41,807 nucleotides of DNA from Halanaerobium sp041694515 (lineage in GTDB: Bacteria > Bacillota > Halanaerobiia > Halanaerobiales > Halanaerobiaceae). The notes below the pieces were generated by a model that made no database searches, was not told the DNA's origin, and worked only from the letters and a program-made list of their open reading frames with translations. Both the position numbers and the translations under genes were made by a program. This document shows positions 7,305-14,139 of this stretch, piece after piece. Positions within the stretch are counted from its first letter, which is position 1, and each line of letters opens with the position of its first letter. The DNA lies in the NCBI GenBank assembly GCA_041694515.1, contig JASMSZ010000092.1:1-41807 (forward strand). Direction: 5' to 3'.

Positions 7305-9359
7305 ATGCAAAAATATGATTTATTCAATGGTAAAGTTAACAATATGCTGCATGGTGCAGACTATAATCCAGATCAGTGGCTGCATCGGCCGGATATTTTA
7401 GAAAAAGATATAAAATTAATGAAGAAAGCAAATTGTAATGTAATGAGTCTTGGTATTTTTGCCTGGTCCACCCTTGAACCGGAAGAAGGTAATTTTCAGT
7501 TTGAGTGGCTTGATCAAATTATAGAAAATTTATACCAAAATGGAATAAATATTATGCTTGCTACTCCCAGTGGTGCCCGACCAGACTGGCTGGCAGCAAA
7601 ATATCCTGAGGTATTGCGGGTTAATACTGACCGAACTAAAGATTTATTTGGAGAAAGGCATAATCACTGTTATACTTCTCCAGCTTATAGAGAAAAAATT
7701 AAAATAATCAACAGAAAACTGGCGGAAAGATATGGTGATCATCCAGCAGTAATTATGTGGCATATTTCCAATGAATATGGAGGAGAGTGTCATTGTGATC
7801 TCTGTCAGGCTGATTTTCGCAGCTGGCTGAAAGATAAATATGGTGATTTAGAAACTTTAAATCAAGCCTGGTGGTCAAATTTTTGGAGTCATACTTATTC
7901 AGATTGGGATAATATAGAGTCACCAGCACCACAGGGAATGCAGTCTAATCATGGTCTAGCTCTGGATTGGAAAAGATTTGTAAGCGAGCAGACTATTGAT
8001 TTTTATAAAAGTGAGATTGAGCCATTAAGAGAGATAACACCAGAACTTCCCATTACCACTAACTTTATGTACAGATTCGATGGACTTGATTATTCAAAAT
8101 TTGCGAAAGAAGTTGATGTAGTTTCCTGGGATTCATATCCCAGCTGGCACAGTGATCAAGAAAGCGACATTGAGAGGGCAGCAGATGTAGCTTTTATGCA
8201 TGATTATTTTCGTTCATTAAAAGATGGTAAACCATTTTTATTGATGGAAAGTACTCCCAGTAAAACCAACTGGCAGCCGGTCGCTAAACTCAAAAGACCG
8301 GGAATGCATAGACTCTCTTCTCTGCAGGCAGTAGCACACGGTTCTGATTCTGTTCAGTATTTTCAGTGGCGGAAAAGTAGAGGTGGTTTTGAAAAATTCC
8401 ACGGCTCTGTAGTTGACCATGTGGGTCATGAAGATACCCGTGTTTTTAATGATGTCAAAGCTCTGGGCAGTGATCTGCAAAAATTAGAAGAATTAACTGG
8501 TACCTCAGTTGAAGCAGAAGTGGCAGTTATTTTTGACACTGAAAATCGCTGGGCAATTAATGAAGCTTCAGGCCCACGGCAGAAAAAGAAAAATTATGTA
8601 GAGACCTGTGTTCAACATTATCAGACTTTTTGGGAAGAAGGAATATCGGCTGATGTAATTGACCAGAGTAAAGACTTTTCAAAATATAAAATTGTTGTAG
8701 CTCCAATGTTATATATGCTTAAGGATGGTACTTCAGAACGTCTAAAGAACTTTGTTAAAAATGGGGGTACTGTAGTTAGTACTTACTGGAGTGGAATTGT
8801 AAATGAAACTGATTTATGTTTTGAGGGTGGATTTCCCGGTCAGTTAAAAGATTTATTCGGAATCTGGGCAGAGGAACTGGATGTCTTATATGATGCTGAT
8901 CAAAATACAGTTAGTTTTAAAAATAAAAATGGGTTAAAGTTAAGCGGTCAATATAAGGCTGAAATTTTCTGTGACTTAATTCATTTAGATGGTGCTGAAT
9001 CACTGGCTGAATATGGAAGTGATTTTTATGCAAGCCGTTCTGCTTTAACTGTTAATAATTTTGGTCATGGAAGAGCATTCTATATTGCTTCTCGTAATGA
9101 GCAAAAATTTAAAAGAGATTTTTATCAAGCTTTAATTGAAGAGCTTGATTTAAATAGAGTTATAGAGATAGAATTTCCATCAGGTGTAACAGCTCAAAAG
9201 AGAAGTGCTGGAGAAAAAGATTATATTTTTCTGATGAATTTTAATAATCAGGTGGTTGAAATTAAGCTGAATAAAAAGTATTATTCATTATTAAAAGAGA
9301 AAGATATTACAGGAAAGTTAAGACTTGAAAATTATGGAGTTGAGGTTTTAAAAAGTTAA
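7305..9359 (+). CDS. GH42 beta-galactosidase
   Basis: This 684-residue protein has the GH42 layout: a catalytic TIM barrel at about 10-390, then a glutamine-amidotransferase-like trimerisation domain (about 395-600) and a small C-terminal beta domain. The acid/base Glu157 is in HISNEYGG and the nucleophile Glu315 is in LLMESTP. Cys122, Cys162, Cys164 and Cys167 (HCYTSP and CHCDLC) form the zinc cluster found in many GH42 enzymes. No signal peptide is seen, so it acts in the cytosol on galactosides brought in by the upstream importer. The galactose released feeds galK and galE. The RBS is AGGAAGAAAGGAAG at 7285-7298. Confidence 0.95.
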   Translation: MQKYDLFNGKVNNMLHGADYNPDQWLHRPDILEKDIKLMKKANCNVMSLGIFAWSTLEPEEGNFQFEWLDQIIENLYQNGINIMLATPSGARPDWLAAKYPEVLRVNTDRTKDLFGERHNHCYTSPAYREKIKIINRKLAERYGDHPAVIMWHISNEYGGECHCDLCQADFRSWLKDKYGDLETLNQAWWSNFWSHTYSDWDNIESPAPQGMQSNHGLALDWKRFVSEQTIDFYKSEIEPLREITPELPITTNFMYRFDGLDYSKFAKEVDVVSWDSYPSWHSDQESDIERAADVAFMHDYFRSLKDGKPFLLMESTPSKTNWQPVAKLKRPGMHRLSSLQAVAHGSDSVQYFQWRKSRGGFEKFHGSVVDHVGHEDTRVFNDVKALGSDLQKLEELTGTSVEAEVAVIFDTENRWAINEASGPRQKKKNYVETCVQHYQTFWEEGISADVIDQSKDFSKYKIVVAPMLYMLKDGTSERLKNFVKNGGTVVSTYWSGIVNETDLCFEGGFPGQLKDLFGIWAEELDVLYDADQNTVSFKNKNGLKLSGQYKAEIFCDLIHLDGAESLAEYGSDFYASRSALTVNNFGHGRAFYIASRNEQKFKRDFYQALIEELDLNRVIEIEFPSGVTAQKRSAGEKDYIFLMNFNNQVVEIKLNKKYYSLLKEKDITGKLRLENYGVEVLKS

Positions 9360-9370
9360 TAGGTATGTAT

Positions 9371-9405
9371 AAATAAAGCGCCTACATTATTGAGGCGCTT
9401 TATTT
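9371..9405. terminator. Bidirectional rho-independent terminator
   Basis: A perfect 13-bp stem (AAATAAAGCGCCT with AGGCGCTTTATTT) has a 9-nt loop and A- and T-rich flanks on both sides. It sits between the converging GH42 gene (+, ends 9359) and the DeoR gene (-, ends 9421) and can stop transcription from either side. Confidence 0.9.
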
Positions 9406-9420
9406 GTATATTATTCGTTT

Positions 9421-10179
9421 TTATATAATTTTAACTCCAGCTGTTTCAAACTTATCAATTTCTCTAATATCGGCGTCATTGTCTGTTATTATTTTGCTGA
9501 TTTGATCGAATTCTACAAATTTTGCCAGCCCAACATTATTTAATTTACAGTGATCAGCAATTATTATGATTTCTTTAGCCTGTTTGATCATATTTTCCTT
9601 AACTTCAATCTCCAATTCATTCGAATCTGTAGCTCCATGTTGAATAGATATTCCCTTACAGGAAGCAAAAATTTTATCAGCAAAATATTTTTTTACAGTT
9701 TCATTAGCTAAAGGTCCTACAAAAGAAAAAGAATTCGCTCTCAGGGTTCCCCCTGTCGAAATAACTGTGATATTATCTTCATCAATTAGTTCTAACATTA
9801 TTTTTATTGAGTTAGTAATTACAGTTAAATTGTTATATGAGCTTAATTCTCTAGCAAGATACATTGCTGTAGTACTTGCGTCAAGAAATACAGTTTCTCC
9901 TTCCTCAATCAAATTCAGAGCTTTTTTGGCAATTTCCATTTTGTATTTTTTGAGCCTATTTTCTCTGACATTAAAACTCAATTCTGCCTTGCTGTTATTT
10001 TCAACTGCAACAGCGCCACCATGAGTTCTTGATAACTGGTTTTTTTGATCTAAAACATCAAGGTCACGTCTTATTGTTTCTTCTGTTACATCTAATTCTT
10101 CACTTAAATCAGAAACATGAACAGTCCCTTCAATATTAATTTTTTCAATAATTTTTTGGCGTCTTTCCTCAGCTAACAT
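9421..10179 (-). CDS. DeoR-family transcriptional regulator of the BMC/rhamnose locus
   Basis: The 252-residue protein has the N-terminal winged helix typical of DeoR (RRQKIIEKINIEG, then LDVTEETIRRDLDVLDQ near residues 26-46) and HGGAV at the end of the DNA-binding part. A DeoR C-terminal sugar-phosphate sensor domain follows (residues 75-235, including TVFLDASTTAMYLA). It most likely senses a phosphorylated intermediate such as rhamnulose-1-phosphate or DHAP; this is inferred from family habit. It is the third gene of a minus-strand unit behind two tandem-BMC shell genes and diverges from the aldolase operon. Candidate binding sites are listed at 11503-11528 and 11577-11584. Confidence 0.88.
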   Translation of the reverse strand: MLAEERRQKIIEKINIEGTVHVSDLSEELDVTEETIRRDLDVLDQKNQLSRTHGGAVAVENNSKAELSFNVRENRLKKYKMEIAKKALNLIEEGETVFLDASTTAMYLARELSSYNNLTVITNSIKIMLELIDEDNITVISTGGTLRANSFSFVGPLANETVKKYFADKIFASCKGISIQHGATDSNELEIEVKENMIKQAKEIIIIADHCKLNNVGLAKFVEFDQISKIITDNDADIREIDKFETAGVKII

Positions 10180-10213
10180 AAAATCACTTCCTTATTTATA
10201 TTATAAATCTTTA

Positions 10214-10834
10214 TTATAAGCTTTTAAGAAAATTATTATCTATATTTGATAACAAACTACTGCCAATATATTTGCCGTATTCTCTTACTATATCTTTGGC
10301 CTCTTTTAAAGCAGCTTCTAAAACATCAATTTTTCCAGCAAAAATTAAAGTTAGTCGACCAGAACCCATTTTTCTGCAGTCCACAATTTCTACCGGATAA
10401 TTTTCGAGCAGCTCATCTGCTGCGGTAATTAGAGCAGTTAAACCTCTTGAATCAATAAAAGCCAGAGAATCATAATTCTTAGATTCAAAACTCGTTTTTT
10501 TAGAAACCCCAATTCTATTACTTGTATTAAAAAATAAATTAATAATATCTTCTTCAGGACTTGTAATAACACTGGCAGCAATCAATCGAGAAACACCTGC
10601 CTTAATAATATTATTTGAGGGGATTTGATTACAAATATGATTAATAGTGTTTACAGCAAGTTCCTCGCCATTAATACAGGAACTGTGCTGACCAGCAAAT
10701 ACAGCAGTATTATAAGCTGAACCATATCTTTTATATGTAATAAATTTGAGATTTGTTCCTTTAAGTATTTCATCTACAGCAGAGACCAGAGGGGTAAAAC
10801 TCCTACATTCGATTACTAAATAATTATTTTTCAT
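10214..10834 (-). CDS. Tandem-domain BMC shell protein (BMC-T-like), divergent
   Basis: The 206-residue protein contains two BMC folds. Domain 1 covers about residues 4-95 (YLVIECRSFTPLVSAVDEIL). Domain 2 covers about 118-200 (SLAFIDSRGLTALITAADELL), with the pore-loop-like CRKMGSGRLTLIFAG. It would form trimeric pseudohexameric facet tiles with a wide central pore. Domain 1 is diverged: its loop reads YKRYGSAYNT instead of the usual KIGSG. The ATG directly abuts the stop codon of the upstream shell gene (TAA then ATG at 10837-10832), so translation is coupled. It is transcribed together with deoR, 34 nt downstream, away from the main shell operon. Confidence 0.85.
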   Translation of the reverse strand: MKNNYLVIECRSFTPLVSAVDEILKGTNLKFITYKRYGSAYNTAVFAGQHSSCINGEELAVNTINHICNQIPSNNIIKAGVSRLIAASVITSPEEDIINLFFNTSNRIGVSKKTSFESKNYDSLAFIDSRGLTALITAADELLENYPVEIVDCRKMGSGRLTLIFAGKIDVLEAALKEAKDIVREYGKYIGSSLLSNIDNNFLKSL

Positions 10835-11434
10835 TTATATCCCTTCTTTAGTTAAATAAGCAGTTGTTAATTTCGGATTACTCAAAATAGTAGAAGCTGG
10901 TATTTCACAAAAAGCTTTTGCAGTATTAAGCGCAATTTTTTTTGCAGCTATTAAAGCATCATTACTGCCTGTAAATTTAAGACATAAAATTAAGCCAGGG
11001 GTACCAGTCCCACCTTTAGATTTTTCTACAGCTAATAATTTTACATTTGTAGATTTCAAAACCTGATCTGCAATTTTCATAGCTGCAGAAAAAGTGAAAA
11101 CTTCAATTAATGCAGCAGGAGAATTAATTAAGTTATTATTTTTTTTCGAAATTTCACTTTTTTTATTTAAAATTAAATTTTCTAGTTCTTTGCTTAAGTT
11201 ATTTATAGAAATGGCACCTAAAACCTGATTTGTTTTTTCGGCTTCTTCTCTGCCAATGTTAAGTGCATAATCAATTTCAGCATTATTTCCTTTAATTATA
11301 ATTGAAGAAAGTCCAGCTCCCAGATTATTTCTGGCTGCTGCAAATTCTACATTGGAATGTTTTAAAATTTTATTAAGACCGGAATAGCTTGCAGCTCTTC
11401 CTTTACATTCAAGAATTCCATAATTATTTCCCAT
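10835..11434 (-). CDS. Tandem-domain BMC shell protein (BMC-T-like), divergent, second copy
   Basis: The 199-residue protein has two BMC domains. Domain 1 covers about 3-90 (YGILECKGRAASYSGLNKIL, loop RNNLGAGLSSIIIKG). Domain 2 covers about 105-190 (ALIEVFTFSAAMKIADQVL, loop SKGGTGTPGLILCLKF). The domains are joined by a Lys/Asn-rich linker. The ATG at 11434 is chosen because GAGGTG at 11449-11444 (reverse strand) lies 9 nt away; an in-frame GTG at 11446 overlaps that RBS. It heads the minus-strand shell-shell-deoR unit. Its two loops resemble the loops of the single-domain shell genes at 12465 and 12751, in that order. Confidence 0.85.
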   Translation of the reverse strand: MGNNYGILECKGRAASYSGLNKILKHSNVEFAAARNNLGAGLSSIIIKGNNAEIDYALNIGREEAEKTNQVLGAISINNLSKELENLILNKKSEISKKNNNLINSPAALIEVFTFSAAMKIADQVLKSTNVKLLAVEKSKGGTGTPGLILCLKFTGSNDALIAAKKIALNTAKAFCEIPASTILSNPKLTTAYLTKEGI

Positions 11435-11488
11435 AAATGGCCGCACCTCAATCTCTACATTATTATAATATAAAATTTTGTTGCTTTA

Positions 11489-11517
11489 ATTTTAACATAA
11501 TTATTGAAATGAATCAA
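11489..11517 (-). promoter_or_regulatory. Predicted promoter of the minus-strand shell/deoR unit
   Basis: Read on the minus strand, TTGATT (11517-11512) and TAAAAT (11494-11489) are 17 bp apart. Transcription would start near 11482, about 50 nt before the ATG at 11434. The -35 region lies among the ATTGAAAT-like repeats. Confidence 0.5.
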
Positions 11518-11528
11518 TATATTTCGAT
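11503..11528. promoter_or_regulatory. Candidate DeoR operator (inverted repeat)
   Basis: ATTGAAAT at 11503-11510 and ATTTCGAT at 11521-11528 form an inverted repeat with one mismatch around a 10-bp spacer. It overlaps the minus-strand promoter. A third copy, ATTGAAAT, is at 11577-11584. The assignment to the DeoR protein rests on position only. Confidence 0.4.
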
Positions 11529-11576
11529 CACATAAAATAAATAAACACAAATAAAAAAATAAAAAACCAAAAAAAG

Positions 11577-11584
11577 ATTGAAAT
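11577..11584 (+). promoter_or_regulatory. Candidate DeoR half-site on the aldolase promoter
   Basis: ATTGAAAT is repeated here and covers the -35 box (TTGAAA) of the aldolase/shell operon promoter. Binding here together with the repeat at 11503-11528 would control both divergent promoters. Confidence 0.3.
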
Positions 11585-11606
11585 AAACTAAAAAATAGGT
11601 TATAAT
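11578..11606 (+). promoter_or_regulatory. Sigma-A promoter of the BMC/rhamnose operon
   Basis: TTGAAA at 11578-11583 and a perfect TATAAT at 11601-11606 are separated by 17 bp. The predicted start near 11613 gives a leader of about 48 nt before the aldolase ATG. It is the best promoter match in the divergent region and presumably drives the long plus-strand operon. Confidence 0.75.
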
Positions 11607-11660
11607 AAATTTGTAAATTGATATAAAAATAAAAACAATTAAAGAAATGGAGGCTTAAAA

Positions 11661-12440
11661 ATGCAAAATGAATTTCAATTAAAAAAAGATATCTGCGAAA
11701 TTGGTAGAAGAATTTATCAAAATGGATTTGTGGCTGCCAATGACGGCAACATATCTATTAGAATTGGCGAAAATGAAATTCTTGCAACTCCTACCGGAGT
11801 AAGTAAGGGTTTTATGACTCCAGATATGATTGTTAAAACAGATATGGATGGTAATGTGATTTCTGGAAAATTAAAGCCATCATCTGAGTTAAAAATGCAT
11901 ATTGATGTTTATAAGCAAAGAGATGATGTTAAATCAGTAGTACATGCTCATCCACCAACAGCTACCGGTTATGCTGTAGCAGGAATACCTTTAAATGATA
12001 TGATAATGCCTGAGGTGATTATAAGTCTGGGTACAGTGCCAATTGCCAAATATGGAACTCCTTCTACCATGGAGATCCCGGAAAATGTACGTAAATATTT
12101 AGATTGTTATGATGGGGTATTGTTGGAAAATCATGGGGCTCTAACTGTTGGCACAGATGTAACAAATGCCTATTTTAAAATGGAAACAATAGAATTAGCA
12201 GCTAAAATTAATTTAACAGCAAGACAATTAGGGGGAATCAAAGAAATTTCTCCAGAAAATGTAGATCGACTTTATGAAATTAGAGATAAATTAGGTGTTC
12301 AGGGCAAACATCCTGCAACCTGTAAAGTTGATTTAAGCCAGACAGAAAATGATTCTAATGACTCAGGTGAGATTTCCGAAGCTGAATTAGGAGAACTTGT
12401 CAGTGAAATTACTAAAAAGGTGATATCTGAACTTGAATAA
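11661..12440 (+). CDS. Class II aldolase (rhamnulose/fuculose-1-phosphate aldolase) with C-terminal encapsulation helix
   Basis: It cleaves L-rhamnulose-1-phosphate (or L-fuculose-1-phosphate) to DHAP and L-lactaldehyde. The FucA-type zinc site is visible: His95 and His97 in VVHAHPPTA and His158 in LENHGALTVG. The catalytic Glu76 is in SSELKMH. Sugar-phosphate contacts GNIS (29-32) and TPTGVSK (43-49) are present. The catalytic domain ends near residue 220; FucA enzymes are about 215 long. After a Ser/Asn/Asp-rich linker, residues 237-259 (EISEAELGELVSEITKKVI...) form an amphipathic helix like BMC encapsulation peptides. This marks it as the signature core enzyme. It is the first gene of the plus-strand operon, with GGAGG about 8 nt before the ATG. 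Confidence 0.9.
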   Translation: MQNEFQLKKDICEIGRRIYQNGFVAANDGNISIRIGENEILATPTGVSKGFMTPDMIVKTDMDGNVISGKLKPSSELKMHIDVYKQRDDVKSVVHAHPPTATGYAVAGIPLNDMIMPEVIISLGTVPIAKYGTPSTMEIPENVRKYLDCYDGVLLENHGALTVGTDVTNAYFKMETIELAAKINLTARQLGGIKEISPENVDRLYEIRDKLGVQGKHPATCKVDLSQTENDSNDSGEISEAELGELVSEITKKVISELE

Positions 12441-12464
12441 TAATTTAATTAAGGAGGTCTTATG

Positions 12465-12737
12465 ATGGCCAATCAATCAGTTGGGTTAATTGAAGTTAGA
12501 GGTTTAGTTACAGCTGTCCATGTCGTTGATGCAATGGTCAAGGCCGCCGGCGTCAAGCATCTTTCTACCAGGAAAGATCTTGGGGGCGGCCTGGTTACTG
12601 TTGTAGTTGAAGGTGATGTTGGATCAGTGAGAGCAGCTTTGGAGGCTGGAAGAAATTCTATTAGTGGTCGTGCTGAAGTTTTCTGTTCTGAGATTATTCC
12701 AAGGCCCCATCCCGGTTTAAACAAATATCTAAAATAA
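12465..12737 (+). CDS. BMC-H shell protein 1
   Basis: The 90-residue single-domain hexameric shell protein contains VGLIEVRGLVTAVHVVDAMVKAA and the ending EIIPRPHPGL, which are hallmarks of the BMC-H fold. The pore loop is RKDLGGGLV instead of the common KIGSGLV. ATGs at 12462 and 12465 are adjacent; AAGGAGGT at 12451-12458 gives a better 6-nt spacing to 12465. It follows the aldolase by 24 bp and begins the run of five shell genes. Confidence 0.93.
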   Translation: MANQSVGLIEVRGLVTAVHVVDAMVKAAGVKHLSTRKDLGGGLVTVVVEGDVGSVRAALEAGRNSISGRAEVFCSEIIPRPHPGLNKYLK

Positions 12738-12750
12738 GAGGTGAAAATTA

Positions 12751-13053
12751 ATGGCAAGAGAAGCAGTTGGTTTTATAGAAGTTTATGGTTATAGTCCAGC
12801 AATTCTTGCAGCTGATACAGCATTAAAAACAGCAGATGTTGATCTGACTGCAATAGAAACAACCAGAGGTAAGGCAGGTTCTCCCGGACTTGTAGTTCTT
12901 GTTAAACTGAGAGGTAGTGTCGATGCTGTAAAAGCAGCAGTTGAGGCAGGTGCAGAAAAAGCAGCAAATTATACTGAAGTAATTGCCTCAAATGTAATTG
13001 CTCGACCAGATTCTTCTTTAGCTAGTGTGGTGGATTACAGTAATGTCAAATAA
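12751..13053 (+). CDS. BMC-H shell protein 2, divergent pore loop
   Basis: The 100-residue single-domain BMC protein contains VGFIEVYGYSPAILAADTALKTA and ends SNVIARPDSSL plus a short extra tail. Its loop, ETTRGKAGSPGLVVLV, has a two-residue insertion and a Ser-Pro-Gly in place of the usual GSG. This probably changes the pore. A similar loop (GGTGTPGL) occurs in domain 2 of the tandem protein at 10835. GAGGTGAAAATTA precedes the ATG. The last 11 bp overlap the extended reading frame of the next shell gene. Confidence 0.92.
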   Translation: MAREAVGFIEVYGYSPAILAADTALKTADVDLTAIETTRGKAGSPGLVVLVKLRGSVDAVKAAVEAGAEKAANYTEVIASNVIARPDSSLASVVDYSNVK

Positions 13054-13507
13054 TAAAAGCCGAGCAAGAAAATCTGAGCTTAAAAAACATTCTTCTGATG
13101 TAAAAGAAAACGGTAAAGCTGAGAATTTAAAAGAAATTAAAAAAACAGAAAATAATGAAAACGGAAAAAAAGATAAAATTTCAAACAAAAATTTATCAAA
13201 TCAAAAAGAAAAACAGGAGGTAAAGAGAATGAGTAAACAAGCATTAGGTTTAGTAGAATGTAGAGGTTTGACTGCAGCAACTGAGGCTGCTGACGCAATG
13301 ATTAAGGCAGCAAATATCGAATTGGTTGGAACTGAAAAAATTGGTTCCGGGCTTGTCTGTGTAATGATTAGAGGTGATGTTGGAGCGGTTAAGGCAGCAA
13401 CTGAGGTTGGTGGAGAGGCTGTTTCCAGGCTAGGAGAACTGGTTGCAGTTCATGTAATCCCTAGACCACATGATGAGCTAGAAAATATTCTACCTAAGTC
13501 AAAATAG
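13043..13507 (+). CDS. BMC-H shell protein 3, possible long form with N-terminal extension
   Basis: The frame of the BMC-H gene at 13229 stays open upstream to an ATG at 13043, which overlaps the previous gene by 11 bp. This adds 62 residues (154 in total). The extension has 16 Lys, many Asn, Glu and Ser, almost no hydrophobics and no predicted fold, so it is probably disordered. The only ribosome-site-like sequence upstream is a weak GGTGG at 13029-13033. A 62-codon stop-free stretch in DNA this AT-rich is unlikely by chance. PduB/PduB' is a known case of two shell isoforms from one gene through an internal start. Whether the long form is translated is not known. Confidence 0.5.
   Translation: MSNNKSRARKSELKKHSSDVKENGKAENLKEIKKTENNENGKKDKISNKNLSNQKEKQEVKRMSKQALGLVECRGLTAATEAADAMIKAANIELVGTEKIGSGLVCVMIRGDVGAVKAATEVGGEAVSRLGELVAVHVIPRPHDELENILPKSK
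13229..13507 (+). CDS. BMC-H shell protein 3, short form (strong internal start)
   Basis: The 92-residue canonical BMC-H protein reads ALGLVECRGLTAATEAADAMIKAA, has the standard loop GTEKIGSGLVCVMIRGDVGAV, and ends HVIPRPHDEL. This is close to PduA/PduJ. AGGAGGT at 13215-13221 sits 7 nt before this ATG and is far stronger than any signal at the upstream ATG, so this short form is the confident product. It is probably a main facet tile with a small polar pore. It is followed 27 bp later by shell protein 4. Confidence 0.95.
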   Translation: MSKQALGLVECRGLTAATEAADAMIKAANIELVGTEKIGSGLVCVMIRGDVGAVKAATEVGGEAVSRLGELVAVHVIPRPHDELENILPKSK

Positions 13508-13534
13508 TTAAGATACAGAAAGGAGATTGATAAA

Positions 13535-13825
13535 ATGGGTAATTCTCTTGGATTAATTGAAACAATTGGACTATCAGGCGCAGTTGCAGCAGCAGATCAA
13601 ATGTTGAAATCTGCTAATGTAAGCCTGGTGGGAGAATATATTTATTCAGGTTCAGGTTTGATTACTGTAATGGTACAGGGAGAAATTGGTGCAGTGCGGG
13701 CTGCTGTAGAAGCTGGTGAGCAGGCAGCAGGTAAATTAACAACTATTAAATCTGTACACGTTATCCCCAGACCACATGCAGATACTGAAAGAGTTTTTTT
13801 GAATCAAAAGAATGAGTCTAATTAA
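13535..13825 (+). CDS. BMC-H shell protein 4
   Basis: The 96-residue single-domain shell protein reads LGLIETIGLSGAVAAADQMLKSA, has the loop GEYIYSGSGLITVMVQGEIGAV, and ends HVIPRPHADTE with a polar tail. The pore segment carries an extra residue (YSGSG) compared with its neighbour. The RBS is AAAGGAGA at 13519-13526. It lies 27 bp after and 12 bp before other BMC-H genes, which suggests co-production of a mixed shell. Confidence 0.94.
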   Translation: MGNSLGLIETIGLSGAVAAADQMLKSANVSLVGEYIYSGSGLITVMVQGEIGAVRAAVEAGEQAAGKLTTIKSVHVIPRPHADTERVFLNQKNESN

Positions 13826-13837
13826 GGAGGTATATAA

Positions 13838-14116
13838 ATGGCCGGTTTATCACTTGGTATGATAGAAACTAAAGGTTTTGTTGGAGCTGTAGAAGCTGCT
13901 GACACTATGGTAAAAGCAGCTAATGTAGAATTAGTGGGTTATGAACAGATAGGATCAGGTTATGTTACAGTTATTGTTCGAGGAGATGTAGGAGCTGTCA
14001 AAGCTGCTGTTGATGCTGGTGTTGATGCTGTAAATAGAGTCGGAGAATTAATAGATTCTGATGTTATAGCCAGACCTGATTCTGGTATTGAAGATATACT
14101 TCCTAAAGCTAAATAA
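13838..14116 (+). CDS. BMC-H shell protein 5
   Basis: The 92-residue canonical BMC-H protein reads LGMIETKGFVGAVEAADTMVKAA, has the loop GYEQIGSGYVTVIVRGDVGAVKAAV, and ends DVIARPDSGIEDILPK. It is the fifth and last BMC-H in the run. AAGGAGGT at 13824-13831 overlaps the stop of the previous gene. The sequence is close to shell protein 3, so it may share hexamer or facet contacts with it. Confidence 0.95.
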   Translation: MAGLSLGMIETKGFVGAVEAADTMVKAANVELVGYEQIGSGYVTVIVRGDVGAVKAAVDAGVDAVNRVGELIDSDVIARPDSGIEDILPKAK

Positions 14117-14139
14117 ATTTTTCAACGGGAGGGTAAAAA

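Noticed and set aside
11435..11446. A GTG start four codons before the tandem-BMC gene ATG
   Set aside because: The GTG is part of the GAGGTG ribosome site for the ATG at 11434.
12465..14116. A tandem repeat array
   Set aside because: The repeated nucleotide stretches are codon-level similarity of paralogous BMC-H genes, not a DNA repeat.
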